Shown here: in pieces, positions 1-8,627 of the stretch
Layout: the number at the start of each line of letters is the position of its first letter
Numbering within the stretch: the first letter of the stretch is position 1
Assembly (NCBI RefSeq): GCF_005080745.1
Contig: NZ_CP033004.1
Span: 75,241-139,240 of the forward strand
Reading direction: 5' to 3'
DNA from: Buchnera aphidicola (Melaphis rhois)
GTDB lineage: Bacteria > Pseudomonadota > Gammaproteobacteria > Enterobacterales > Enterobacteriaceae
Length of the DNA stretch: 64,000 nucleotides
The notes under the pieces: model-generated
What the model saw: only the letters and a program-made list of their open reading frames with translations
Database searches by the model: none
Told to the model about the DNA's origin: nothing
Made by a program: the position numbers and the translations under genes

Positions 1-2
1 TA

Positions 3-704
3 TTAGGGGATAAAAATGCAAAAATGTTATTTAATGAGATTAAAGATAATAAAGATCTTATTTGTGGTATCAAACAGTTAAATACAATTAATCCTAAGAA
101 TATTTCTGATTTAATAAAACATGAACATCCTCAAATTATTGCAACTATGCTAATTTATTTAAATTGTAATCAATCTTCAGCTATTTTATCTTATTTGGAA
201 GAACAATTAAGTCTAGATGTAATTTCGAGAATAGTTCAATTTACTAGTTTAAAAAGATCGGGAGAACACGAGTTAATTAAAATTATTAATTATTTATTAA
301 ATAATAATCAACAAAATATATCTAATAAAGGTGGAATAAAAACTGTAATAAAATTGTTAAAATTAATGACGTATGATCAAGAACAACGTATTATAAATAG
401 AATTGGAAAATCAGATAAAGCATTAGCGAACGTTATTAAATCTAAAATATTATTATTTGAGGACATTGTACATCTTGATGATATTTATATTAAAAATTTG
501 ATTAAGAAAACTACATTAGATGATTTATCAGTAGCTATAAGTGCATCTAATGAATTATTAAAAGAAAAAGTATTGAAAAATATGTCTCAGAAAGATTCAG
601 ATTATTTAAAAAATTATTTTTCTAAAAAAGTTATTGTATCTAAAGACATTATTAAAGAAAAACAAAATAGTTTATTGAATATAATTAAGAATTTTTTGAA
701 ATAA
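3..704 (+). CDS. fliG: Flagellar motor switch protein FliG, C-terminal part (5' end outside window)
   Basis: The reading frame is already open at base 3, so the gene begins left of the window; the first internal ATG at 24 is not the start. What remains covers the middle and C-terminal FliG domains. The EHPQIIATML segment (the EHPQ motif) and the GG linker (NKGGIKT) are clear, and the C-terminal NMSQ segment is kept. FliG normally joins the MS ring to the C-ring and contacts the stator. By residue-for-residue alignment with E. coli FliG recalled from memory, torque residues K264, D288, D289 and R297 correspond to S, N, Y and S, and R281 to K. It is the first visible gene of the fli operon, 37 bp before fliH. 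Confidence 0.95.
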   Translation, partial: LGDKNAKMLFNEIKDNKDLICGIKQLNTINPKNISDLIKHEHPQIIATMLIYLNCNQSSAILSYLEEQLSLDVISRIVQFTSLKRSGEHELIKIINYLLNNNQQNISNKGGIKTVIKLLKLMTYDQEQRIINRIGKSDKALANVIKSKILLFEDIVHLDDIYIKNLIKKTTLDDLSVAISASNELLKEKVLKNMSQKDSDYLKNYFSKKVIVSKDIIKEKQNSLLNIIKNFLK

Positions 705-741
705 TATTAGATTTATATGTATGTAAAATATAGGAATGTAT

Positions 742-1439
742 ATGTCTCAAAATGCATCAGAAGTAATTTGGAAGAAATGGCATCCCGAAGAACTAAAAAA
801 AAAAATGATATTGAATTAGATAATAATGTACATATCGATGACAAAAAATATAATGAGAGAGAAAAAAATCTGATTAACACGAACAGTGATCATACTATTA
901 ATAAAAGTGCAAAAAGTTATGATTTAGATCAAAAAAATGGTTATCAACAAGGTTTTTTAAAAGGAGAAAAAGAAGGTTTTATTGTTGGACTAGATAAAGC
1001 TTTATTAGAATTCAATAAAAAAAATGATGTTATTTTGACTAAAATGAATAACTTATTAGTAAGTTTTGAACAATCTTTAGCAGAATTAGATGATGTCATT
1101 GCTTCTCGTATAGTGCATTTAGCATTAAGTATCGCTAAAAAGGTTATAGAAAGTAATTCGTATTCCAATGATCAGAATTTGTTAAATAAAATAAGAGAAC
1201 TGCTTAGAAATGAAAAAATTGTTTTTAATAAACCAAAATTGTTCATTCATCCTAATGATAAAGAGATAGTTGAGAAAAATTTTGGAACTATATTTTCTAA
1301 ATATGGATGGTTAGTTTTTTATGATATCAAAGTATCTATGGGAGGATGTATTATTTCTTCGGGTGATACTATATTAGATTCAACTATATTTGGGCGTTGG
1401 ACTGAATTATGCAGGTTAGTTTTAAAAAAGAGAACATAA
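742..1439 (+). CDS. fliH: Flagellar export ATPase regulator FliH, frame split at an A11 tract
   Basis: FliH holds the export ATPase FliI and docks it on FliN/FlhA. Frame 1 starts at ATG 742 and reads MSQNASEVIWKKWHPEEL, matching the E. coli N-terminus with its WxxW docking motif, but it hits TAG at 817. The rest of FliH is in the -1 frame, from the A11 run (795-805) to TAA 1437-1439. One extra A joins them into 232 residues (E. coli 228). The -1 frame stays open upstream to 717, but that N-terminus looks nothing like FliH and is treated as spurious. The middle has Gly/Gln-rich periodicity (GYQQGFLKGEKEGF) typical of the FliH coiled coil. The stop overlaps the fliI start (TAATG). Confidence 0.85.
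795..805 (+). repeat. A11 homopolymer at the fliH frame break
   Basis: Eleven A. Zero-frame codons are CTA AAA AAA AAA ATG and lead to TAG at 817. Adding one A, or a -1 slip on A AAA AAA, enters the frame that encodes the rest of FliH. Confidence 0.9.
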
Positions 1440-2803
1440 TGAATCTAAGAATAAATAAATGGATGAAAGAAACATTAATTTGTGAGCAAGAAATAATTAA
1501 TCTTCCTAGTACAGTAAGTTATGGACGTTTAGTTGGATTTAATGGAGCTATTTTGGAAGTTAGTGGTTTGCAATTGCCTGTAGGGTCTGTTTGTTTTATA
1601 GAAAACTCTGAAAATATGCATAGTATTGATGAAATAGAAGCTGAAGTAGTTGGATTTAAAAATGAAATATTGTTTTTAATGTTATTACAAAATATAAACA
1701 GTATTATTCCTGGTTCTCGAGTTAGACCAAAAATGTCAGGCGGTATGAATTTCATGGTTCATAGATTACCGATATATGAAGGTTTATTAGGTCGAATATT
1801 AGATAGTACAGGTAAACCGTTAGATGGTTTAAAAGAAATTGACAAAAAACATCAAAAATCATTATCTCATTCAATATTTAACCCATTACATCGACATCCA
1901 GTTTCAGACGTATTAGATACTGGTATTCGTGCTATAAACGCATTATTAACCATTGGAAGAGGGCAAAGAATCGGATTATTTTCTAGTTCTGGATTAGGGA
2001 AAAGTGTATTATTAGGTATGATGACGAAATATACTGCAGCTGATATAGTTGTATTGGGGTTAATAGGAGAGCGAGGACGAGAAGTAAAAGAATTTATTGA
2101 AACTATTCTTACCAAAGAGTCTCTTAAAAAATCAGTAATCATTGCATCTCCTGCTGAATTTTCCCCGTTATTTCAAGTTCAGGGAGCTAATTATGCAGTT
2201 CGAATTGCTGAGTACTTTCGAGATAAAAACTTTCATGTATTGTTAATTATGGATTCTTTAACTCGTTATGCTATGGCTCATCGGGAAATAGCTTTATCTA
2301 TAGGAGAGTTACCTGCTATAAAAGGATATCCTCCTTCGGTGTTTTCTAAAATATCATCATTGATAGAAAGAGCAGGAAATGGAAAAGAACGAAGTGGTTC
2401 TATTACAGCATTTTATACAGTATTAACAGAAGAAGAGGAAAAATATGATCCTATTGCAGATTCGTCTCGGTCTATATTAGATGGACATATTATATTATCT
2501 CGAGAATATGCTGAATCTAGTCATTACCCGGCTATTAACATTGAAACGTCTATTAGTAGAGTAATGTCAAATATCGTGGATTCTGTTCATAATACCAAAG
2601 CTTGTTACTTTAAAAAGTTACTTTCTTGTTATCAGAGAAATCGTGATTTAATTAATGTTGGAGCATATGTTTCAGGTACTAATTCGGAGTTAGATATAGC
2701 AATTACCTTATTACCAAGATTAACGAAATTTTTACAGCAAGGCATGCAAGAAAAGAGCTCATTTTCTGAATCTAAAAGAGATTTATATAAACTATTTAGT
2801 TGA
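1439..2803 (+). CDS. fliI: Flagellum-specific export ATPase FliI
   Basis: Type III export ATPase, related to the F1 beta subunit, that unfolds and feeds substrates to the flagellar export gate. The start chosen is ATG 1439, overlapping the fliH stop by one base. An in-frame ATG at 1409 would add ten unmatched residues inside fliH. The 454-residue product has Walker A (SSSGLGKS), the FliI-type GERGREVKEF segment, Walker B (VLLIMDSLTRYAMAHREI) and the GSITAFYTVL motif. Length equals the family norm and no lesion is seen, in contrast to its neighbours fliH and fliJ. Within the operon it is translationally coupled to fliH and followed 12 bp later by fliJ. Confidence 0.97.
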   Translation: MNLRINKWMKETLICEQEIINLPSTVSYGRLVGFNGAILEVSGLQLPVGSVCFIENSENMHSIDEIEAEVVGFKNEILFLMLLQNINSIIPGSRVRPKMSGGMNFMVHRLPIYEGLLGRILDSTGKPLDGLKEIDKKHQKSLSHSIFNPLHRHPVSDVLDTGIRAINALLTIGRGQRIGLFSSSGLGKSVLLGMMTKYTAADIVVLGLIGERGREVKEFIETILTKESLKKSVIIASPAEFSPLFQVQGANYAVRIAEYFRDKNFHVLLIMDSLTRYAMAHREIALSIGELPAIKGYPPSVFSKISSLIERAGNGKERSGSITAFYTVLTEEEEKYDPIADSSRSILDGHIILSREYAESSHYPAINIETSISRVMSNIVDSVHNTKACYFKKLLSCYQRNRDLINVGAYVSGTNSELDIAITLLPRLTKFLQQGMQEKSSFSESKRDLYKLFS

Positions 2804-2815
2804 GGATAGAAATAT

Positions 2816-3258
2816 ATGTTTAAAAATAAAAAATCTATTGAATTATTAAGAAAAATTGATAAAAAAAAAACCAACAATTATCTATTATTTTAGAAAAGAT
2901 CGTTTTAAACAAAAATAAGATTCAAGATCAAATTAATTTATTATTAAAATATCAAAATGAATATCTTGTGAAATTGAATAAAAAATTATTGTATGGAATT
3001 GTAGGATTTAAATTAAACAATTATGATTATTTTATTTCTTCATTAATACATGGTATTGAACAACAAAAAAAAGTTATTGAAAAATATGATAAGCAATATC
3101 AAACATATTTTGTTTTGTGGCAAAAAAGCCAATATAGGTTGCGAATGTGGGATATGATATCTTCTAAATTGTTACATCATAGATATCAAATAATACAGCT
3201 AGAAGAACAAATGCACATTGATGAATGTGTTCAAAAATCTTTTTTTCAAAAAAGGTAG
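2816..3258 (+). CDS. fliJ: Flagellar export chaperone-escort protein FliJ, frame split at an A10 tract
   Basis: FliJ is a small coiled-coil stalk protein that binds the FliI ring and FlhA. ATG 2816 has an SD-like GAGGA upstream and reads about 18 codons, but after A10 (2861-2870) it meets TAG at 2891. The -1 frame is open from the tract to TAG 3256-3258 and contains KYQNEY and a basic/aromatic coiled-coil C-terminus like FliJ. With one extra A the product is 147 residues, exactly the E. coli length. Without rescue only a GTG at 2968 could start a 96-residue fragment. Identification rests on position, length and the YQNEY segment. Confidence 0.82.
2861..2870 (+). repeat. A10 homopolymer at the fliJ frame break
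   Basis: Ten A. Zero-frame codons GAT AAA AAA AAA ACC lead to TAG 2891. One added A or a -1 slip reads into the long downstream FliJ frame. Confidence 0.9.
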
Positions 3259-3270
3259 ACTATTATTTAT

Positions 3271-4456
3271 ATGTTAAAGATTATTAAAACAGTTACTACT
3301 ACTTTATTGCATTCAGAAAAATTTAATTTTCATCAGTTAAAATCCAAATCAAGATTAAAAACTTTTTATGAAATTTTTAATAAAAGTTTCTCATATAGTA
3401 AAAGTAATATTACGACATGCAATGTTAGTAGAAGATTAAAAATGAATAACTTTCTTAATATTGTTTCATTAACTGGAAAGATAAAAAAAAAGTGAATAAT
3501 TTGATAGATGAAAAATATTTTTTAAATAATTTTTTTATATATGGTTATATATCTTATAGGTATCATTCACTTTTTTTGAATAGTATGAAAGGTTGTTTAC
3601 AACTAGAAAAATTGTCTATGAATTTAAAAGTTTATAATAATTCGACAAAGTTTATTTATTTTTTTATTAAACAGTATATAAAACAGATAAGTTGTACGTT
3701 ATTTAATGTATTAAATAAACAAACTAACTACGTTCATGTTTTCAAACATTTATATAGATACTTAATAAAGAATACACTGAGATTTATTTATTTTGCGTCT
3801 TCTGGTATTAACTGTTTAAGCTTTAATAATATATGCAAATTAGCAACGCATATTAAATCTATAATAGCTATGAATAATCTTTTAAAAAAAAACATATGTT
3901 ATGATGAATACGTTCATATCATATTAGACTGCATGCGAACAATATTTTCCTCTGATTTTCATATATATTCAAAATATGATGATTATATAGAAAGAAAAAA
4001 TTATTGTTCATTTCATGATTACAATCCTGATTCAATGAGAAGTTATTATATGCCATTAATTTATAAGAAATTATTAACATGTTTTTCTAAAAATAAAAAA
4101 ATCGTAAAGTTATCTTTAAATGTGCAGCATTTAGGAACTTTACTTATACGATTAGAGATAAAAAAAAATAAATTTCTTAAATTAGATTTGGTGTCTAATA
4201 ATAGTATTACACAAAAAGTTTTAACATCTGATATTTCTACTTTACGAAATATTATTTTCAAAAATGGAATGAAATTTAACGAAATTGTAGTTCGAAACCC
4301 AAATATTCAAGAGATTATATTACTAAATAAAAACAGTAATTGTTGTAGTTATACACGTAATATTATGAATATTATGTCAAAAAAAAAAATAAAACGTTTA
4401 TATTAGAATTATATTGTCCTAAAATAAACCAAGAAATTGTTGATATTTACGTTTAA
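3271..4456 (+). CDS. fliK: Flagellar hook-length control protein FliK, two frame breaks at A9 and A11 tracts
   Basis: FliK measures hook length and switches export specificity. Three frame segments are needed: 3271 to the A9 tract at 3483-3491 (then TGA 3493), the tract to A11 at 4379-4389 (then TAG 4404), and the tract to TAA 4454-4456. Each step is -1, equal to one missing A, and the joined product is 395 residues (E. coli 375). The middle piece holds the conserved FliK C-terminal domain (KLSLNVQHLGTLLIRLEI). The third piece ends IVDIYV, matching the E. coli end VDIFA as I remember it. The N-terminal half is poorly conserved, as is usual for FliK. Confidence 0.78.
3483..3491 (+). repeat. 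A9 homopolymer, first frame break in fliK (A AAA AAG TGA)
   Basis: Nine A followed by GTGA. In the upstream frame the codons are AAA AAG then TGA, so a dnaX-type slippery heptamer A AAA AAG sits directly before the stop. One added A or a -1 slip continues into the main FliK frame. Confidence 0.88.
4379..4389 (+). repeat. A11 homopolymer, second frame break in fliK
   Basis: Eleven A near the 3' end. The uncorrected frame ends 5 codons later (TAG 4404-4406). The -1 frame stays open 22 more codons to TAA 4454 and ends in a FliK-like VDI(Y/F) terminus. Confidence 0.7.
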
Positions 4457-4600
4457 TAATAAAATACTTTGTGCCACTAATTTTGAATTATTATGTTTTT
4501 AGTTATTTCATGTAATAATATTGTTATCAATCTACAACGAAATAAACATTTTTCAATGTTAGCGTTTTCTATATTAACATTTACATTTTAAGGTATTGTA

Positions 4601-5536
4601 ATGAAAAATAACATTATTTTTAAAATTGGAAAAGACTATATAACGAAAAAGGGAAATAAGATCGCAATAGATTTTGTTTATAATTCAATAATAGATTATT
4701 ATACCATACATCAAATAGAAAAATCTTTGAAAAATTTTTTTAATTTTTTTTCAAAAAAAATTTCTTTATTTTTTTTAGATTCAATGAATATTAATTTAGA
4801 CGTTAAATTGAATAATATTCAATTAGCTAGGTATAATAGTTATAAAGAACATTTTGTTAATTCAAGATTTACTAATTCTTTTCAATTTATTTCACATGTA
4901 GAAACGGGAATAATAAGTTTTTCTGATGATATATTGCTATCTATTATTAATATTTTGTTTGGAGGTTCAAATTTAACTAAAGTTGTTCGCAGTAATGTTA
5001 ATACATTAACTATATCTGAAACTAATATTATGAAAAAAATGTTAGATATTATCGAAAAAGCGTATAGTTTTTCTTGGAAAAATCAACATAGTATTAATTT
5101 TAATTTATCTGATTTTCAATTAATGACAAAAAGTGATTTTGAAAGAACAATATCTGAAAATAATGTTTTTTTATTTTCGTTATTTTGCATGAAAGTAGGT
5201 AATACAGTAGGATCATTTAGTATAGGTATTCCATTTAGTATTATTAAAATGTTTAAAGATAAATTGGTAAATAGACATGTTCAAAGTAATTTAACAATAA
5301 AAAGAAAAATTGAAACAATGTCATGGCCAGTAATATATAATATAAAAATACATTTGGACATTAAACTAATTGGTTTTTCATTATTTCTATCTAAAATATT
5401 AACTTTGAAAATTGGTGATATTGTTTCTATAAAGGCTCCAGAGGACGTTATAGCATATTCTAATAATACTCCTGTATTATCAGGGAAATGTAAAATGTAT
5501 AAAAAAAAATATGTTTTTTTTTTGAAAAGTTTTTAG
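4601..5536 (+). CDS. fliM: Flagellar motor switch protein FliM
   Basis: C-ring protein linking FliG to FliN. The start is ATG 4601 with AAGG upstream. The 311-residue product aligns through the CheC-like middle domain (ISFSDDILLSIINILFGG) and the C-terminal SpoA-like domain (ILTLKIGDIVSIKAPEDVIA). The N-terminal LSQAEIDALL segment that binds phospho-CheY in E. coli FliM is absent; the protein begins directly at the post-linker region (KNNIIFKIGKDYITKK). This fits a C-ring with no chemotactic input. An A9 run at 5501-5509 is in frame. fliL, which precedes fliM in E. coli, is not found in the 144 bp before this start. Confidence 0.93.
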   Translation: MKNNIIFKIGKDYITKKGNKIAIDFVYNSIIDYYTIHQIEKSLKNFFNFFSKKISLFFLDSMNINLDVKLNNIQLARYNSYKEHFVNSRFTNSFQFISHVETGIISFSDDILLSIINILFGGSNLTKVVRSNVNTLTISETNIMKKMLDIIEKAYSFSWKNQHSINFNLSDFQLMTKSDFERTISENNVFLFSLFCMKVGNTVGSFSIGIPFSIIKMFKDKLVNRHVQSNLTIKRKIETMSWPVIYNIKIHLDIKLIGFSLFLSKILTLKIGDIVSIKAPEDVIAYSNNTPVLSGKCKMYKKKYVFFLKSF

Positions 5537-5570
5537 TATAAATGTAATAGTTATTATTAGGAAAATATTT

Positions 5571-5962
5571 ATGAATGATATTAAAAACGTAGCTAAAAAT
5601 AACAATGAAAATGAGATAAATGAATTAAAAGTAAGTATGGATAAAAAAAAAATGAAGAAAAAGATGATAATAAAAGAGATTTAGAAAAATCTTTAAAAAA
5701 GTTTAAAAACATTAATTTTGTTTCTGATATTCCAGTCAATATTACAGTTGAATTAGGACAAATTAAGTTAAAAATTAAAGATCTTCTTAATATAAACAAA
5801 GATTCCATATTGGCTCTAGATAAATATTCCGGTGAACCATTAAATATATTGGTAAATCAATGTGTAATTGCAACAGGAGAATTAGTAATTATAGAAGAAA
5901 AATATGGCATTAGAATCACTAGTATTATTGATAATTCAGAATATTTAGATAATGTGAATTAA
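5571..5962 (+). CDS. fliN: Flagellar motor switch protein FliN, frame split at an A10 tract
   Basis: FliN forms the base of the C-ring and is the docking site for FliH-FliI. ATG 5571 follows AGGAAA. The first 24 codons run to A10 (5643-5652), after which the same frame stops at TAG 5682. The -1 frame carries the whole SpoA domain (VSDIPVNITVELGQIKLKIK, then LDKYSGEPLNILVN and EKYGIRITSII) to TAA 5960-5962. One added A yields 130 residues (E. coli 137). The conserved domain lacks a good start codon of its own in its frame, so the gene depends on correction at the tract. Confidence 0.87.
5643..5652 (+). repeat. A10 homopolymer at the fliN frame break
   Basis: Ten A. Zero-frame codons GAT AAA AAA AAA ATG lead to TAG 5682. 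One added A or a -1 slip reads into the SpoA domain of FliN. Confidence 0.9.
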
Positions 5963-5997
5963 TTATTGTAAATAACAAAAAATTTTCTGTGGGTATT

Positions 5998-6357
5998 ATG
6001 TTGCAATCTATTTTAACAGAAACAATGTTTTCAAAAGTTGCAATTTGGTCTTTCAAAATAATAGTGATTATTATATTATTTACTTGGGTACTTAAAAGAA
6101 TTATTCTTACAAAAAATGCGATAAATAATTCTTCAATAAAGGTCTTAGAACGAATATCAGTTGGATCTAATGTAAGTATCGTTGTGCTAGATGTAAAAGA
6201 AATGAGATTAGTCATAGGTGTTACTTCAACAAATATTTCCATTTTATATAAATTGCCACCTGTTATAGAAAAAGGTAAACAAGGATTGTCAATTAAATCT
6301 GAAGATATTGAAAATATAAAAAAAGATTTGTCACACGTTTTTGGAATAAAACAATGA
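5998..6357 (+). CDS. fliO: Flagellar export apparatus protein FliO
   Basis: Small bitopic inner-membrane protein that assists assembly of the FliP ring. One membrane segment lies near residues 13-35 ([18 protein letters not shown]). It is followed by the FliO domain with [20 protein letters not shown] and the LYKLPP motif shared with E. coli. ATG 5998 is preferred; a GTG at 5989 is in frame and equally possible. About 119 residues, normal length. The stop overlaps the fliP start as ATGA, implying coupled translation. Confidence 0.9.
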   Translation: MLQSILTETMFSKVAIWSFKIIVIIILFTWVLKRIILTKNAINNSSIKVLERISVGSNVSIVVLDVKEMRLVIGVTSTNISILYKLPPVIEKGKQGLSIKSEDIENIKKDLSHVFGIKQ

Positions 6358-7085
6358 TTTATCGGATAGTTTCATTATTTCTATTATTATTTTGTCCTAT
6401 GGTATATGCGGGAGATTTTAATTTTTTTAGTCATCCATTATCAGATGGAGGACAAAGTTGGTCTGTTCCAGTACAAATGTTGGTATTCATTACATCATTA
6501 ACGTTTATTGCACCAGTTTTGTTAATGATGACTAGTTTTTCTAGAATTATTATTGTTTTTAGTTTATTACGTAATGCTTTAGGAACTCCTTATTCTCCTC
6601 CAAATCAAATTCTGTTAGGTCTATCTCTTTTTTTAACTTTTTTTATTATGGCCCCAGTGTTCGACAAAATTTATCAGGATGCGTATTTGCCATTTAGTGA
6701 AGATAAAATTAATATGGATGTAGCTTTTGAAAAAGGTATGAAACCTTTACGTCAATTTATGATTAAGCAGACTCGAGAAAATGATTTAGCTTTTTTTTCC
6801 AAATTAGCTAATATTTCTAATTTTTCACATATAGAAGATATACCAACGCGCGTGCTATTGCCGTCTTTTGTTACTAGTGAACTGAAAACAGCTTTTCAAA
6901 TTGGATTTACTATTTTTATTCCATTTTTAATAATTGATTTGGTAGTAGCTAGTGTTCTTATGGCTTTAGGAATGATGATGGTTCCTCCTTCAACAATATC
7001 GTTGCCTTTTAAGTTAATGTTATTTGTATTAGTAGATGGTTGGCAATTGTTGATTACATCTTTAACTCATAGTTTTTTTCATTAA
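6354..7085 (+). CDS. fliP: Flagellar export gate protein FliP
   Basis: Pentameric core of the flagellar type III export channel. The 243-residue product begins with a cleavable signal peptide (about residues 1-19, ending VYA). It has the family's hallmark stretches [32 protein letters not shown] and [20 protein letters not shown], and ends in hydrophobic helices. Length equals E. coli FliP (245). It overlaps fliO by 4 bp and is 74 bp upstream of fliQ. Confidence 0.97.
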   Translation: MIYRIVSLFLLLFCPMVYAGDFNFFSHPLSDGGQSWSVPVQMLVFITSLTFIAPVLLMMTSFSRIIIVFSLLRNALGTPYSPPNQILLGLSLFLTFFIMAPVFDKIYQDAYLPFSEDKINMDVAFEKGMKPLRQFMIKQTRENDLAFFSKLANISNFSHIEDIPTRVLLPSFVTSELKTAFQIGFTIFIPFLIIDLVVASVLMALGMMMVPPSTISLPFKLMLFVLVDGWQLLITSLTHSFFH

Positions 7086-7159
7086 GTATTTAACGTTATT
7101 ATGACGATATTTACGATATTTAATATTTTATTTTTTAATATTGTATATTAAGGAGATGT

Positions 7160-7429
7160 ATGACAGTTGAATCTGTAATGACTCTTTTTCATGAAGCAAT
7201 GAAAATTGCGTTAATGCTTGCTTCACCTTTACTATTATCTGCTTTGTGTAGTGGTTTAGTTATTAGTATTATTCAAGCTGCTACTCAAATAAATGAACAA
7301 ACGTTATCGTTTATTCCTAAAATTATTACAGTATTATTATCTATTGTTATTTTTGGTCCTTGGATGTTAACTTTAATGTTAGATTATACTCGCTCTTTAT
7401 TTAATAATTTGTCATTGATTACTAGTTAA
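7160..7429 (+). CDS. fliQ: Flagellar export gate protein FliQ
   Basis: 89-residue protein with two membrane helices (about 17-40 and 53-76) that packs on the FliP/FliR helical export gate. The GLVISIIQAATQINEQTLSF segment is characteristic of the family. An AAGGAGAT ribosome-binding site precedes ATG 7160, the strongest in the operon. The stop TAA and the fliR ATG overlap (TAATG). Confidence 0.97.
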   Translation: MTVESVMTLFHEAMKIALMLASPLLLSALCSGLVISIIQAATQINEQTLSFIPKIITVLLSIVIFGPWMLTLMLDYTRSLFNNLSLITS

Positions 7430-8202
7430 TGATTACTTTGAATGTTCATGATTTTATGTCTATTTTTTGTAATTTTCTTTTTCTAGCAATACGGATTTTA
7501 TCTTTTGTCGCAATTGCTCCACTATTAGGAGATAAGTCTATCCCAAAAAAAATACAATTGTTTATTACATTTATTTTAAGTTGGTTTTTTATGCTTATTA
7601 TACCTAAAGTGAAAATTGATTTATTTTCTAGTGATGGATTGTTAATATTATTTGAGCAAATATTAATTGGTATGTCTTTAGGATTTGCGATGCAGTTGAT
7701 ATTTTCAGCTATTAAAGTAGCTGGAGAGATTATAAGTTTTCAAATGGGTTTATCTTTTTCATCTTTATTAGATTGGAATACTCATTCTAATATATCTGTG
7801 TTATCTCGGTTTCTCTATATATTTTTATTATTATTGTTTTTAGAGTTTAATGGTCACATTCTGATGATATCAGTATTATTTGATACTTTTAGAGCGTTTC
7901 CAATAACACCAATTAAATTAGATTCAGAAAAATATCTTCATATTGTTATGTTTACGAAATTTGCTTTTATTGATGGATTCATGTTAATGTTGCCAGTTAT
8001 TATTATTCAATTAATACTTAATTTTTCTATGGGTATCTTAAATAGGATTGCATCTCAGATTTCTATTTTTTCTATTGGATTTACGGTAACGTTACTTATA
8101 GGAGTATATACTGTTTACTTGTTTATTCCAACTATCCCGTATGTTTATAATAATATTTTTAATCGTTTAATGTGGATTTGTTCTATTTTGTCTAAGGGAT
8201 AG
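7429..8202 (+). CDS. fliR: Flagellar export gate protein FliR
   Basis: 257-residue inner-membrane protein with about six helices that completes the FliPQR gate. Family landmarks include GDKSIPKKIQLFITFILSW near residue 38 and GEIISFQMGLSF near residue 98. Normal length (E. coli 261), no lesion. It is the last gene of the operon and is followed by about 257 bp of AT-rich spacer before convergent rpmG. flhB and flhA, the partners of the gate, are not in the window. Confidence 0.96.
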   Translation: MITLNVHDFMSIFCNFLFLAIRILSFVAIAPLLGDKSIPKKIQLFITFILSWFFMLIIPKVKIDLFSSDGLLILFEQILIGMSLGFAMQLIFSAIKVAGEIISFQMGLSFSSLLDWNTHSNISVLSRFLYIFLLLLFLEFNGHILMISVLFDTFRAFPITPIKLDSEKYLHIVMFTKFAFIDGFMLMLPVIIIQLILNFSMGILNRIASQISIFSIGFTVTLLIGVYTVYLFIPTIPYVYNNIFNRLMWICSILSKG

Positions 8203-8459
8203 ATGCAAATTTAAATATATATAGAAATGATATAATTAGATTTTTTTAAGTATTATGGAATTGTAAAATATTATATTGTTGTATTTATTTTTTATTGCAT
8301 TAGTACAAGTATTATATTTCATTACTATGGTATGTAAATAGCAATTTTAAGTATAAGTTTTTTTCTATAAAATGCTAATCTATTCTTTTTTTAACAGTGA
8401 TATAGTTAGCATTATATAGTCTAAGTTTAATTATAGTGATTTATTTATTATTAGAATAA

Positions 8460-8627
8460 TTATTTCATTTTTTCTTCTCTATATAAGACATGTTTTTTAA
8501 CAATAGGATCGTATTTTTTTAGTGTCAATTTTTGAGTTTTATCTTTTTTATTTTTTGTTGTAGTATAATAATGTTTACTACCTGACGAAGAAATTAATTT
8601 TATTTTATGTCGTATACTTTTTGCCAT
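8460..8627 (-). CDS. rpmG: 50S ribosomal protein L33
   Basis: 55 codons, identical in length to E. coli L33. The product starts [17 protein letters not shown] and has the L33 core YYTTTKNK followed by [16 protein letters not shown]. The bacterial zinc-ribbon cysteines are absent, as in E. coli. An AGAGGA ribosome-binding site lies upstream within the end of rpmB. It is second in an rpmB-rpmG operon, the same order as in E. coli. Confidence 0.96.
   Translation of the reverse strand: MAKSIRHKIKLISSSGSKHYYTTTKNKKDKTQKLTLKKYDPIVKKHVLYREEKMK

Noticed and set aside
717-741. Upstream extension of the FliH body frame to a start at 717
   Set aside because: Its first residues do not resemble FliH, while the overlapping frame from 742 gives the conserved N-terminus.
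4407-4600. fliL remnant between fliK and fliM
   Set aside because: After the FliK C-terminal extension to 4456 the remaining 144 bp show no FliL-like sequence.
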